From positions 1-38,608 of the forward strand of contig CAZVUN010000012.1 of the NCBI GenBank assembly GCA_964629975.1: 38,608 nucleotides of DNA, in the 5' to 3' direction. The DNA comes from G020354085 sp964629975. GTDB taxonomy: Bacteria; Pseudomonadota; Gammaproteobacteria; Acidiferrobacterales; Sulfurifustaceae. Both the position numbers and the translations under genes were made by a program. Positions 8,003 through 15,089 of this stretch are shown piece by piece (the stretch's first letter is position 1; every line of letters starts with the position of its first letter). Under the pieces are notes generated by a model. That model saw nothing but the letters and a program-made list of their open reading frames with translations. It did not search any database and had not been told where the DNA came from.

Positions 8003-9374
8003 GCATGCCGCTGGCCGGGCGCGCATCCCCACTGCGCGCGCGCTTGCGCCGCCGGCGTCGACGCTTGCCGCCCGGTGCCGGCCCGAGCGCGCCGATCATG
8101 CGGCGCCGCTCCTCCTCGCCGACCTCCTGGATGCGGGTCCACCAGTCGGCCAGGCCCTGCTCGACCTCGCCGCACTCGGCCCGCAGCAGCAGGAAATCGT
8201 AGGCCGCCCGAAAGCGCGGGTGCTCGAGCAGGCGCAGCACCTGGGCGCCGGCGCGCCGCTCGAACCGGCTCTGCAGGAACCAGATCTCGCGCATCGGCAC
8301 GCTGAAGCGCTTGGGTAGCGCGGTGTGCTTGAGCTGCGCGCGCAATACATCCTCGACCGCGCGCATCATCGCGTCGTGGTGCTGCGCGCCGTTGGCGATG
8401 GCGAGCGCCATCTGCTCGCGCACCGGCTCCCACAGCATCGCGGCGAACAGAAACGCCGGCGTCACCGGCTTGCCGTCATTGATGCGCGTGTCCGTGTTGC
8501 CGAGCGCGCGCGGCACCAGGGTGATGGGATAGCCGCCTTCCTCGTGCGCGAGCGTCTCGTCGGTGAGCGGGAACAGGTACTGGAACAACTGCTCGTGGCG
8601 CAGCAGCTCGAAGGTCTCGAGCGCATAGCCGCCCTGGAAGAGCTTCAGCACCTCCTCGAACATGCGCGCCGGCGGCACCGTCAGCAGCAGCGGGCCCAGG
8701 GTCTTGAACGGTGCGGCCGTGCGTTCCTCGATCTTGAACGCGAGCTTGGCGGCGAAGCGCACGGCGCGCAGCATGCGCACCGGGTCCTCGCGATAGCGCT
8801 CCTCGGGGTCGCCGATCATGCGCAGCACCCCCTGCTTGAGATCGCGCATGCCCCCGACGTAGTCGATCACGCTGCGGTCGCGGATGTCGTAATAGAGGGC
8901 GTTGACCGTGAAATCGCGCCGCACCGCGTCTTCTTCCTGGGTGCCGAACACGTTCTGGTCGCTGACCTCCGGCGCCGGCTCTTCCGCGGTCGCCGCGGCC
9001 TCGGCGTCGTCCGCGGCGCCGCTGCCATGCTCGCTGTCCTCCTCGAGCGTCTCGCGCCACTCGCGCACACCGGCACGCCGGAAGGTTGCGACCTCGATGA
9101 TCTCGCGCCCGAAACGCACGTGGACCAGGCGAAAGCGCCGGCCGATGATGCGCGCGTTGTGGAACAGCTTGCGAATCTCCTCCGGGCGCGCGTCGGTCAC
9201 GACGTCGAAGTCCTTCGGCTCGCGCCCGAGCAGCAGATCGCGCACGCAGCCGCCGACCAGCAGCGCCGCGTAACCGGCGTCACGCAGGCGGTGCAGAACC
9301 TTCAGGGCGTTTTCGCTGACCAGCGTGCGCGAGATCGGGTGCTCGGCGCGCGGGATGATGACGGGGGCGTTAAT
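7995..9374 (-). CDS. pcnB: Poly(A) polymerase I, probable AUU start
   Basis: This 459-residue nucleotidyltransferase adds 3' poly(A) tails that promote RNA decay. The head domain has LLVGGCVRDLLLG and the metal-binding pair in KDFDVVTD (D55/D57), then IIGRRFRLVHV, RRDFTVNALYYDI and EDPVRMLRAVRFAAKL. The tail is strongly basic (GGKRRRRRRKRAR), as in PcnB rather than CCA-adding enzymes. An acidic low-complexity insert lies near residues 105-135. The only in-frame ATG upstream of the conserved region (9521) lies inside the divergent tRNA gene. No ATG, GTG or TTG occurs between that tRNA and the conserved N-terminus. An ATT at 9374, 9 nt after AAAGG, fits as start, giving NAPVIIPRAEHPISR. E. coli pcnB is known to start at AUU. 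Confidence 0.93.
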   Translation of the reverse strand: MNAPVIIPRAEHPISRTLVSENALKVLHRLRDAGYAALLVGGCVRDLLLGREPKDFDVVTDARPEEIRKLFHNARIIGRRFRLVHVRFGREIIEVATFRRAGVREWRETLEEDSEHGSGAADDAEAAATAEEPAPEVSDQNVFGTQEEDAVRRDFTVNALYYDIRDRSVIDYVGGMRDLKQGVLRMIGDPEERYREDPVRMLRAVRFAAKLAFKIEERTAAPFKTLGPLLLTVPPARMFEEVLKLFQGGYALETFELLRHEQLFQYLFPLTDETLAHEEGGYPITLVPRALGNTDTRINDGKPVTPAFLFAAMLWEPVREQMALAIANGAQHHDAMMRAVEDVLRAQLKHTALPKRFSVPMREIWFLQSRFERRAGAQVLRLLEHPRFRAAYDFLLLRAECGEVEQGLADWWTRIQEVGEEERRRMIGALGPAPGGKRRRRRRKRARSGDARPASGMHG

Positions 9375-9420
9375 CGTGATGCGCCTTTGAAGTGCGTGTG
9401 TCGGACCAACCGCTGTTTGG

Positions 9421-9448
9421 TTGTTTAAACAGTGCCTGTACGTAATAA
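9421..9448 (+). promoter_or_regulatory. Candidate promoter for tRNA-Glu
   Basis: TTGTTT (9421-9426), 16 nt, TAATAA (9443-9448), followed by a GC-rich discriminator (CACCCCGCCCGCC) of the kind typical for growth-rate-controlled stable RNA genes. The tRNA begins 34 nt after the -10 element. The same AT-rich island (with palindrome TGTTTAAACA) may also serve the divergent pcnB gene. Confidence 0.45.
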
Positions 9449-9482
9449 TACACCCCGCCCGCCGTCGCGCGCAGCAGCTTTC

Positions 9483-9558
9483 GCTCCCTTCGTCTAGTGG
9501 CCCAGGACGTCGCCCTCTCACGGCGAAAACAGGGGTTCGAGTCCCCTAGGGAGCGCCA
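9483..9558 (+). tRNA. tRNA-Glu (anticodon CTC)
   Basis: A 76-nt cloverleaf. The acceptor stem is GCTCCCT (9483-9489) paired with AGGGAGC (9548-9554), followed by G and an encoded CCA. The anticodon stem TCGCC/GGCGA encloses the loop CTCTCAC, giving anticodon CTC, which reads GAG. The T-arm AGGGG-TTCGAGT-CCCCT is perfect. The sequence closely follows bacterial tRNA-Glu, including the TTCGTCTAG D-arm start. CTC rather than TTC is a plausible extra isoacceptor in a GC-rich genome where GAG dominates. Confidence 0.97.
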
Positions 9559-9632
9559 ATCCCCGCAGGCATCTTGATAAGCGCCCGTCCCAGCCGCATT
9601 TCTTTGACCCGATCGCAACCCATGCCGCCGCC

Positions 9633-10499
9633 GTGATGAATCCGTCGCCGTACATCGCCGAGGTGGGCCAGGCCGACTTCCAGCGCCTGGTCCTCGACAA
9701 GTCGCGTGAACTTCCGGTGCTGGTCGATTTCTGGGCGGCCTGGTGCGGGCCGTGCCAGATGCTCATGCCGCTGCTCGCCCGCCTCGCCGAGGAGTATCAG
9801 GGCCGCTTCTTCCTGGCCAAGGTCAACACCGACGCCGAGCAGGCCCTGGCCGCGCAGTATGGAATTCGCAGCCTCCCGACCGTCAAGCTCTTCCGCCACG
9901 GCGCCGTGGTCGATGCGTTCATGGGGGTACAGCCCGAGCGCACCATCCGTGCCCTGCTCGAGCGCCACATCCCGCGTCCGTCCGATGCGCTCATCGAGCA
10001 GGCCCTGGGACACGGGCGCGCCGGCCAGCCGGCCGAGGCGGCACGGCTGCTCGAGCAGGTGCTGCGCGAGGAGCCGCGCAACGACCGGGCACGGCTGGAG
10101 CTGGCCGGCGTGTACGCGGCCGAGAAGCGCCTCGATGAGGCGGCCACCCTGCTCGATGGGCTCAGCCCCGAGGCGCGCGAGGATGCGCGCACCGCGGCGC
10201 TGCGTGCCCGCCTTGCGTTCGCCCAGACCGCCGCACACGCCCCGCCCGCGGCGCAGCTCGAGCAGGCGCTGGCCGCCGACCCGGCCGACTCGCAGGCGCG
10301 CTACCAGCTGGCGGCGATCCGCATTCTCGCCGGCGACTATGAACAGGGGCTGGAGCAGTTGCTCGCGATCGTGCGCCGGGATCGCAAGTTCAACGACGAT
10401 GCTGCGCGCAAGTCCATGCTGGCCGCGTTCGCCCTGCTTGGCGCGAACCACGAGCTGGTGCGGCGCTACCGCGGGCTGCTGTCGAGCGCGCTCAACTGA
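9633..10499 (+). CDS. Thioredoxin-TPR co-chaperone, YbbN/CnoX-like
   Basis: A 288-residue protein with an N-terminal thioredoxin fold (about 8-110) and a C-terminal TPR-like helical half (about 120-288). It contains the canonical active site WCGPC (C38, C41) and the cis-Pro region SLPTVKLF. In E. coli CnoX the equivalent site is not CGPC and the protein works as a chlorine-activated holdase; here the dithiol motif is intact, so thiol-disulfide activity is expected. The start is GTG at 9633 or the adjacent ATG at 9636. The gene lies 74 bp after the tRNA and ends 9 bp from the convergent ankyrin gene, with no intrinsic terminator seen between them. Confidence 0.9.
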   Translation: MMNPSPYIAEVGQADFQRLVLDKSRELPVLVDFWAAWCGPCQMLMPLLARLAEEYQGRFFLAKVNTDAEQALAAQYGIRSLPTVKLFRHGAVVDAFMGVQPERTIRALLERHIPRPSDALIEQALGHGRAGQPAEAARLLEQVLREEPRNDRARLELAGVYAAEKRLDEAATLLDGLSPEAREDARTAALRARLAFAQTAAHAPPAAQLEQALAADPADSQARYQLAAIRILAGDYEQGLEQLLAIVRRDRKFNDDAARKSMLAAFALLGANHELVRRYRGLLSSALN

Positions 10500-10508
10500 G
10501 CGCGCGGC

Positions 10509-11156
10509 TCATGCCTGCGCGCCCGCCTTGGTCAGCAGCTCGACCACGCGCGTGAAGCCGGCGCGGCTCGCGATCTTGATGGCCGTGTCACCGCGCGCAT
10601 CCTGCATATTGATGTCGGCGCCGTTGTCGATCAGCAGCTGCACGATGTCCCCGTAGCCCTTGTAGGCGGCGGCCATGAGCGGGGTCTTGCCGCTCACCGT
10701 CTTGACGTTCACGTTCACGCCCTGCTGCAACAGCGACTGCACCACCGCCACCCGCCCCTTGAGGATGGCGGTGAACAGCGCCGCCGCGCCGTGCACGCTC
10801 TTGGAGCGCCCAGTCTTTTCCAGCCCGGTCGGCAGCTTGAGCAGCTTGTTCGACAGCGAGATGACGATCATGGCCACGAGCGCCAGCAACATGATCTGCG
10901 GGTCGATGCCGAATTCCTTGGCGATCTCCTCCGGCAGATTGGCACCAATGGCGAGGATGACGATCACCAGGATGAGCGTGAACTTGAGGTAGCGCACCAG
11001 CGCCACGCCCACCACGCCGAGCAACCCGGCGAGCAGGATGCGCCGGTCGATGCTCAGCGTCTCCTGCAGCTCCGGCGGCAGGTTCGCGGCGATCGCCAGC
11101 AGTGCCACCAGCCCCACCAAGATCCAGTCTCGCTTCGATTCCTTTAAGACGACCAC
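10509..11156 (-). CDS. Membrane-anchored ankyrin-repeat protein with duplicated TM unit
   Basis: A 215-residue protein. The start is GTG at 11156 behind GAGGAGAG; longer reading frames run into non-conserved sequence. The N-terminal half holds four hydrophobic segments (about 11-25, 39-56, 59-73, 88-104). These form two similar units offset by 48 residues: AIAANLPPEL...SIDRRILLAGLL and AIGANLPEEI...GIDPQIMLLALV. The C-terminal half has about three ankyrin repeats (about 122-213), including GKTPLMAAAYKGYGDIVQLL and NGADINMQDARGDTAIKIA. A cytoplasmic ankyrin face tethered to the membrane is likely, as a protein-protein interaction platform. Its partner is unknown. A -10-like TATACT lies at 11293-11288, without a clear -35 box. 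Confidence 0.85.
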   Translation of the reverse strand: MVVLKESKRDWILVGLVALLAIAANLPPELQETLSIDRRILLAGLLGVVGVALVRYLKFTLILVIVILAIGANLPEEIAKEFGIDPQIMLLALVAMIVISLSNKLLKLPTGLEKTGRSKSVHGAAALFTAILKGRVAVVQSLLQQGVNVNVKTVSGKTPLMAAAYKGYGDIVQLLIDNGADINMQDARGDTAIKIASRAGFTRVVELLTKAGAQA

Positions 11157-11316
11157 TCGGCCTCTCCTCAAAAACGCGTTGTCCGCCCCCGGTTGCAGGC
11201 ATGGCCTGCGCGCCGCCCGACCGGCCCGGGCGTACGACCGTCGGGCCGGGACGACCGACCGCGCGGGCGCCGGGCATGCTGTTTGGGAGTATAGACGACG
11301 GTCGGTGCGCGTCCGG

Positions 11317-12003
11317 TCAGGGCGCAGGCAGCACGCGGGCGAGCCAGGCCGCGATATCGCGCACTTCCTCGCGGCATACGCTGTGCTCCATGGGGTAGGC
11401 GTGCCACTCGACCGGCAGCCCGGCACCGGCCAGCACCCGGTGCACATGCTCGCCGCGGGCGAACGGCACCAGTGGATCGTAGCGGCCGTGGGCCAGGAAC
11501 ACCGGCGTGGTGCGGTTGGCCGGGTGCACGGCACCTGCCAGCGCCTCGGGCGTGACCAGCGGCACCGACAACGCCAGGATGCCAGCGAGGGTCTGCGGAT
11601 GGCGCAGCCCGGTGCTGAGCGCCACCACCCCGCCCTGGGAGAAACCGGCCAGCACGATGCGCCGCGCCGGGATGCCGCGGCGCTCCTCGTGTGCGATCAG
11701 GGCGGTGATCGTGGCCGCCGATTCGGCGATATGGGCGGCGTCCTGCGTCAGCCCCTGCGCCCCCATGGCAATGTCATACCAGGCGCGCATGACATAGCCG
11801 CGATTGAGCGTCACCGGCCGGTACGGCGCATGCGGGAACACAAAGCGCAAGGCCGGTCGGTCGGGCAGTCCAAGCTCCGGCACCAGCGCCTCGAAGTCAT
11901 GACCGTCCGCCCCCAGGCCATGCAGCCAGATGACCGTCGCACTGGGATCGGGGCCGGTCTCGAGCTCGACCGGCGCCTGCGGCCGGTCGGTCGCCGCCGT
12001 CAC
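11317..12003 (-). CDS. Carboxylesterase/phospholipase family alpha/beta hydrolase
   Basis: A 228-residue hydrolase of the abhydrolase_2 (carboxylesterase, acyl-protein-thioesterase-like) family. It contains WLHGLGADGHDF (oxyanion region), the nucleophile elbow GFSQGG (S122), Asp in HGRYDPLVP (D176) and His in YPMEHSV (H207), so the triad is complete. There is no signal peptide, so it is cytoplasmic. It starts at the GTG at 12003, which overlaps the queD stop (GTGA), implying coupled translation. The natural substrate is unknown; short-chain carboxyl esters are typical. The link with queD looks positional rather than functional. Confidence 0.92.
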   Translation of the reverse strand: MTAATDRPQAPVELETGPDPSATVIWLHGLGADGHDFEALVPELGLPDRPALRFVFPHAPYRPVTLNRGYVMRAWYDIAMGAQGLTQDAAHIAESAATITALIAHEERRGIPARRIVLAGFSQGGVVALSTGLRHPQTLAGILALSVPLVTPEALAGAVHPANRTTPVFLAHGRYDPLVPFARGEHVHRVLAGAGLPVEWHAYPMEHSVCREEVRDIAAWLARVLPAP

Positions 12004-12359
12004 GGCTCGCCCCGGTAGATGCACCCCGAGGTGCAGGTCTCGCGCACCACGATGTGCGACAGCAGCGGCAAGGCGGGTTTGAGGCGCTGCCAAATCCAGC
12101 GCGCCAGGTTCTCGCTGGTCGGATTCTCCAGGCCCGCGACCTCGTTCAGGTAATGGTGGTCGAGCTGCTCATAGAGCGGCGCGAAAGCACGCGAGATGTC
12201 GGCGAAGTCCTGCACCCAGCCGGCCTGCGGCTGCACCGCACCGCTGATGTGGATCTCGACCGTGAAGGAATGGCCGTGCAGACGGCGGCACTTGTGGCCT
12301 TCGGGCACGCGTGGCAGATGATGCGCTGCCTCGATGGTAAAAACCTTGTATAACTCCAC
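12000..12359 (-). CDS. queD: 6-carboxy-5,6,7,8-tetrahydropterin synthase
   Basis: A 119-residue PTPS-family enzyme. It converts dihydroneopterin triphosphate to 6-carboxytetrahydropterin in queuosine (7-deazaguanine) synthesis. Zinc ligands are His in AAHHLP (H13) plus H28 and H30 in RLHGHSF. The catalytic Cys sits in GHKCRRLHGH (C24). Start: GTG at 12359, preceded by GGAG at normal spacing; an ATG at 12383 would add eight non-conserved residues. C-terminal Glu in VVRETCTSGCIY fits the family. It leads a two-gene unit with the esterase. A -10-like TAGAAT and a 12-bp palindrome lie upstream. Confidence 0.95.
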   Translation of the reverse strand: MELYKVFTIEAAHHLPRVPEGHKCRRLHGHSFTVEIHISGAVQPQAGWVQDFADISRAFAPLYEQLDHHYLNEVAGLENPTSENLARWIWQRLKPALPLLSHIVVRETCTSGCIYRGEP

Positions 12360-12386
12360 GGCGACTCCGGAAAGACAATCCACCGC

Positions 12387-12410
12387 ATTCTAGCGCAACG
12401 GTTGCAACCG
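12387..12410 (-). promoter_or_regulatory. Candidate queD promoter with palindromic operator-like site
   Basis: On the minus strand a -10-like TAGAAT (12392-12387) is preceded by the perfect 12-bp palindrome CGGTTGCAACCG (12410-12399). The palindrome would occupy the spacer/-35 region, where a repressor or activator could bind. There is no good -35 hexamer. The proposed transcript would start near 12380, about 20 nt before the GTG. Confidence 0.35.
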
Positions 12411-12553
12411 AGCGCCGTCACCCGGGCACGAGACGCTCCTCGACCAGCGCCCGGGATGGTTGACGCCGCATCGCTGCACCGCGCCATGCACGCTTGCGGC
12501 CGCAGGCAAAGCGCTCGCAGATGCTGAAGAGGATCGGGCAGAGGCGCGGCGCG

Positions 12554-12565
12554 CGCTGATCAGCG
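12554..12565. repeat. Perfect palindrome CGCTGATCAGCG
   Basis: A self-complementary 12-mer two bases upstream of a larger hairpin. It could be a protein-binding site or part of a folded RNA. Confidence 0.5.
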
Positions 12566-12567
12566 AC

Positions 12568-12607
12568 CCCCGAGGCATCACCGCCCGGCGTCCTTCATGC
12601 CTCGGGG
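12568..12607. repeat. Inverted repeat, 11-bp perfect arms, 18-nt loop
   Basis: CCCCGAGGCAT (12568-12578) and ATGCCTCGGGG (12597-12607) pair perfectly around an 18-nt loop. No T-tract follows on either strand, so it is not a canonical terminator. Confidence 0.6.
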
Positions 12608-12627
12608 ATCGCGGCGACCCGCCCAGC

Positions 12628-12701
12628 CGGGCTTGCCGAGGATCGCAGTCCAGTTGCTGGCACAACCGCCCCGCGACAGCGCTCCGAGCGGGGCAAGCCC
12701 G
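12628..12701. repeat. Inverted repeat, 10-bp perfect arms, 54-nt interior
   Basis: CGGGCTTGCC (12628-12637) pairs with GGCAAGCCCG (12692-12701). The interior is GC-rich and could fold further. Confidence 0.45.
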
Positions 12702-12830
12702 CGGATGCGGCATCCCTGCTTGTGGGGTCCTTAGCCCTTCGTGCGGCGCTCGGGGTCGCGCGCCAGGGGGATAAGGGCGGTTAGAGCAACGCGGGGAGCG
12801 ATTGCCGGGACGGCGCGCCCGCCGACTCGC

Positions 12831-13034
12831 CTATCGAATGAACGGCCAGACCGTATCGCGCGGCGACGCCGGCTCCGATTGCGGCGCGTCGGCCGCGCGC
12901 TCGGCGCCGGCACTGCGCACCAGCAGCGCCGAGTAGATATCCCCGGCGTAGACCATGGCGTCGGTCTCGTCGGAATCCGCGCCGGCCGGCGCCGGCGACT
13001 CTTCGTCCAGATGCAGCAACTTGCCAAGCTTCAT
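12831..13034 (-). CDS. Small hypothetical protein (67 aa)
   Basis: A short frame starts at the ATG at 13034, preceded by GTGGGGTG. The protein begins MKLGKLLHLDEE, has an acidic middle with a plausible helix DETDAMVYAGDIYSALLVR, and ends DTVWPFIR. Composition is more protein-like than the surrounding shadow frames, with an acidic, amphipathic core and aromatic C-terminus. There is no signal peptide or membrane segment. The family is not recognised. It is divergent from the host-attachment gene across about 230 bp. Confidence 0.4.
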   Translation of the reverse strand: MKLGKLLHLDEESPAPAGADSDETDAMVYAGDIYSALLVRSAGAERAADAPQSEPASPRDTVWPFIR

Positions 13035-13207
13035 GAGGCACCCCACATGGTCTGTATCGGCGGCCCGGCCGCCGCGCTTGAGCCAGAAGGCAAGCAAGTA
13101 GCATGCCGTGCGCGGACAGCCGTTGCGGTCGAGCTACCACCGGCCGGTCGCCGTCGCTACCACCACCGCGCCCGAGAGTGTGGAGTGCGCCGCCCCAGCG
13201 GTCGCGG

Positions 13208-13236
13208 TACTATTTCACATCACTTTCATATCACTT
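13208..13236 (+). promoter_or_regulatory. -10-like element with 11-bp-period direct repeat
   Basis: TACTAT (13208-13213) is followed by two copies of ATCACTT (13219-13225 and 13230-13236) exactly one helical turn apart, in an unusually AT-rich patch just before the host-attachment gene. The repeats could be a regulator site downstream of the promoter. No good -35 box was found. Confidence 0.3.
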
Positions 13237-13265
13237 CGATGTCCGAGGCAGCGAGGCTCACACGC

Positions 13266-13712
13266 ATGAACGGCAGCACATGGATTCTGGTCGCACACCG
13301 TGCCGGCGCACGCCTGTTCGAGAACGCCGGGCCGGGCAGGGGGCTGGTGCTGCTGCAGGACATCCCCCATCCGCAAGGGCGTCTCAAGAACCAGGACCTC
13401 AACGCGGACCGGCATGGGGGTTCGGCGGATACGCGGGGCGCGGGGCGCCATTCTTATGAAGCGGCCCAGAACCCCACCGAGCACGTCGCCACCCAGTTCG
13501 CCAAGCAGCTTGCAACGCTGCTCGACAGCGGTCGCACACAGCAGCGCTACGGCAAACTGGTGCTAATCGCCGAACCGCGTTTTCTCGGCAACCTGCGCGC
13601 GGCGCTGAGCGCGCCGACCGCGGCCCTGGTCACCACCACCCTCGACAAGGATCTCGGTGCTATCGAGGCGCGTGATCTGCCGCGCTACCTGGGCGACAGC
13701 GTGCGGCTGTAA
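13266..13712 (+). CDS. Host attachment family protein (PF10116-like)
   Basis: A 148-residue protein starting MNGSTWILVAHRAGARLFE, with the family-typical beta strand plus VAHRAGARLFE, a His/Asp-rich polar middle containing NQDLNADRHGG, then PTEHVATQFAKQLATLLD, KLVLIAEPRFLGNLR and a C-terminal TTLDKDLGAIEARDLPRYL. This matches the group annotated as 'protein required for attachment to host cells', first named in Agrobacterium; that role is not established in most bacteria. It is related to release-factor-like (baeRF) folds. It is soluble with no signal peptide. An alternative start at 13239 (MSEAARLTR) is possible; GAGG precedes 13266. Confidence 0.85.
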   Translation: MNGSTWILVAHRAGARLFENAGPGRGLVLLQDIPHPQGRLKNQDLNADRHGGSADTRGAGRHSYEAAQNPTEHVATQFAKQLATLLDSGRTQQRYGKLVLIAEPRFLGNLRAALSAPTAALVTTTLDKDLGAIEARDLPRYLGDSVRL

Positions 13713-13721
13713 CCGTCCGGC

Positions 13722-14888
13722 TCAGCGCCGCAGGTAGGCGCCGATGCGCCGCACCCCCTCGCGCAGGTTGTCGAGGGTGTTGGCATAAGAAAAGCGCACG
13801 TGCCGCTCGGGCCGGTGGCTGCCGAAGTCGCGACCCGGTGTGATGGCCACGCCCGCCTCCTCCAGCAGCGCGCGTGCCAGCGTCTCGCTGTCAGCCGCGA
13901 GCCGCGCGCAGTCGGCATACACATAGAACGCGCCCTGCGGCACGACGGCGATCTCGAAGCCGAGCGCGCGCAATGCCGGCAGCAGGTAGTCACGCCGCTC
14001 CTTGAACTGCGCGCGCCGATGCTCCAGCTCCGCCCGCACCACCGGACTGAGCGCGGCAAGTGCCGCATGCTGCGCCGGGGTGTTCGAAGCGAGGAAGACA
14101 TTCTGCGCCAGCCGGTCAAGCGGCTCGACGTAGGCGCGCGGCGCCACCAGCCAGCCGAGCCGCCAACCGGTCATGCCGTAATACTTGGAAAAACTGTTGA
14201 CCACGAACACCTCCGGGGAATGCGCGAGCGCGCTGCGCGCGGGCGTCCCGTAGGTAAGGCCGTGGTAGATCTCATCGACGATCAGCACGCCGCCCAGCTC
14301 GGCCACGGTGCGCACGATGCGCAGCATCTCGGGCTCCGGCACCACGGTCCCGGTCGGGTTGGACGGTGAGGCCAGCAGCACCGCCACCGTGCGCGCGGAC
14401 CAGTGGCGCCGGATGAGCTCGGCGCTCAGCTGATAGTGCGTGCCGGCGTCGACCGGAATCGACACCGGCCGGCCTTCGAACAGGCGCACGAAGTGGCGGT
14501 TGCACGGGTAGCCCGGATCGGCGAGCAGCACCTCGTCGCCGGGGTCGAGCAGCGCCGCAAACACGAGCGCGAGCGCCCCGGAGGCGCCGGGCGTCACCAC
14601 CACACACGCCGGATCGACGCGCGCGTCCGGCGCGTAGCTGTGCGCGATGGCCGCGCGCAGTTCCGGCAGGCCGCACGCCGGCGTGTAGTGCGTGTGGCCG
14701 GCGCGCAAGGCATCGATGCCGGCCTCAACAATCTGCGGCACCGTCGGGAAATCGGGTTCGCCGATCTCCATGTGGATGACCGAGCGTCCTTGGCTTTCAA
14801 GCGCGCGCGCCCGCGCCAGGACGTCCATCACGTAGAACGGCTGGATCGCGGCCAGGCGCCGCGCGAACTTAGCGCCCTGTATGGACAT
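13722..14888 (-). CDS. PLP-dependent class I/II aminotransferase
   Basis: A 388-residue fold-type I aminotransferase. The PLP Lys is K235 in NSFSKYYGMTGWR. Asn in SPSNPTG (N177) and Asp/Tyr in VDEIYHG (D205/Y208) bind the cofactor. A C-terminal Arg in RHVRFSYAN should hold the substrate carboxylate. N-terminal GEPDFPT and HTHYTPACGLPELR are typical of the aspartate/alanine aminotransferase subgroup. The start is the ATG at 14888 with AAGG 9 nt upstream. It converges with the host-attachment gene (9 bp apart) and diverges from the exopolysaccharide genes. The amino-acid substrate cannot be assigned. Confidence 0.92.
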   Translation of the reverse strand: MSIQGAKFARRLAAIQPFYVMDVLARARALESQGRSVIHMEIGEPDFPTVPQIVEAGIDALRAGHTHYTPACGLPELRAAIAHSYAPDARVDPACVVVTPGASGALALVFAALLDPGDEVLLADPGYPCNRHFVRLFEGRPVSIPVDAGTHYQLSAELIRRHWSARTVAVLLASPSNPTGTVVPEPEMLRIVRTVAELGGVLIVDEIYHGLTYGTPARSALAHSPEVFVVNSFSKYYGMTGWRLGWLVAPRAYVEPLDRLAQNVFLASNTPAQHAALAALSPVVRAELEHRRAQFKERRDYLLPALRALGFEIAVVPQGAFYVYADCARLAADSETLARALLEEAGVAITPGRDFGSHRPERHVRFSYANTLDNLREGVRRIGAYLRR

Positions 14889-15089
14889 ATTGGCATGCCT
14901 TATAGCGGCCGGCGGGCCGACAGGCAATCGCAATCGAGTGACAAGCGGTGCGCTCATCAATTGACTGCGACGTCTTGCCGCACACCGGCGAGGGCCCGAA
15001 TCCGTCACGCCGGGATCAAGCTGGTAGAATTCTCGCCGCACCACACTTCCGGATCATCGTTGCTGCCATCATCGTCACACCTGCGCCCA
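14889..15089. other. Divergent intergenic region
   Basis: This 201-bp gap separates the aminotransferase from the polysaccharide genes. It holds TTGACT (near 14957) and TAGAAT (near 15026) on the plus strand, too far apart to form one promoter. I could not define a promoter with confidence. Confidence 0.4.

Larger units (their letters stand above)
12411..12830. other. Non-coding gap rich in inverted repeats
   Basis: I find no convincing gene in this stretch of about 420 bp; the open frames have unnatural Arg/Ala/Ser-rich composition. It contains three perfect inverted repeats, listed separately at 12554-12565, 12568-12607 and 12628-12701. The clustering suggests structured RNA or repeat-derived sequence, but no known RNA family was recognised. 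Confidence 0.5.

Noticed and set aside
9574..9605. TTGATA with CATTTC 17 nt later as a thioredoxin promoter
   Set aside because: The -10 candidate matches TATAAT poorly; I could not support it over read-through from the tRNA promoter.
12460..12774. 104-codon frame in the inverted-repeat gap
   Set aside because: Composition and repeat content look non-coding; no ribosome-binding site or recognisable motif.
14888..14910. TATAAG as a -10 element for the aminotransferase
   Set aside because: It lies only about ten bases from the chosen start codon, leaving no room for a ribosome-binding site in the transcript.
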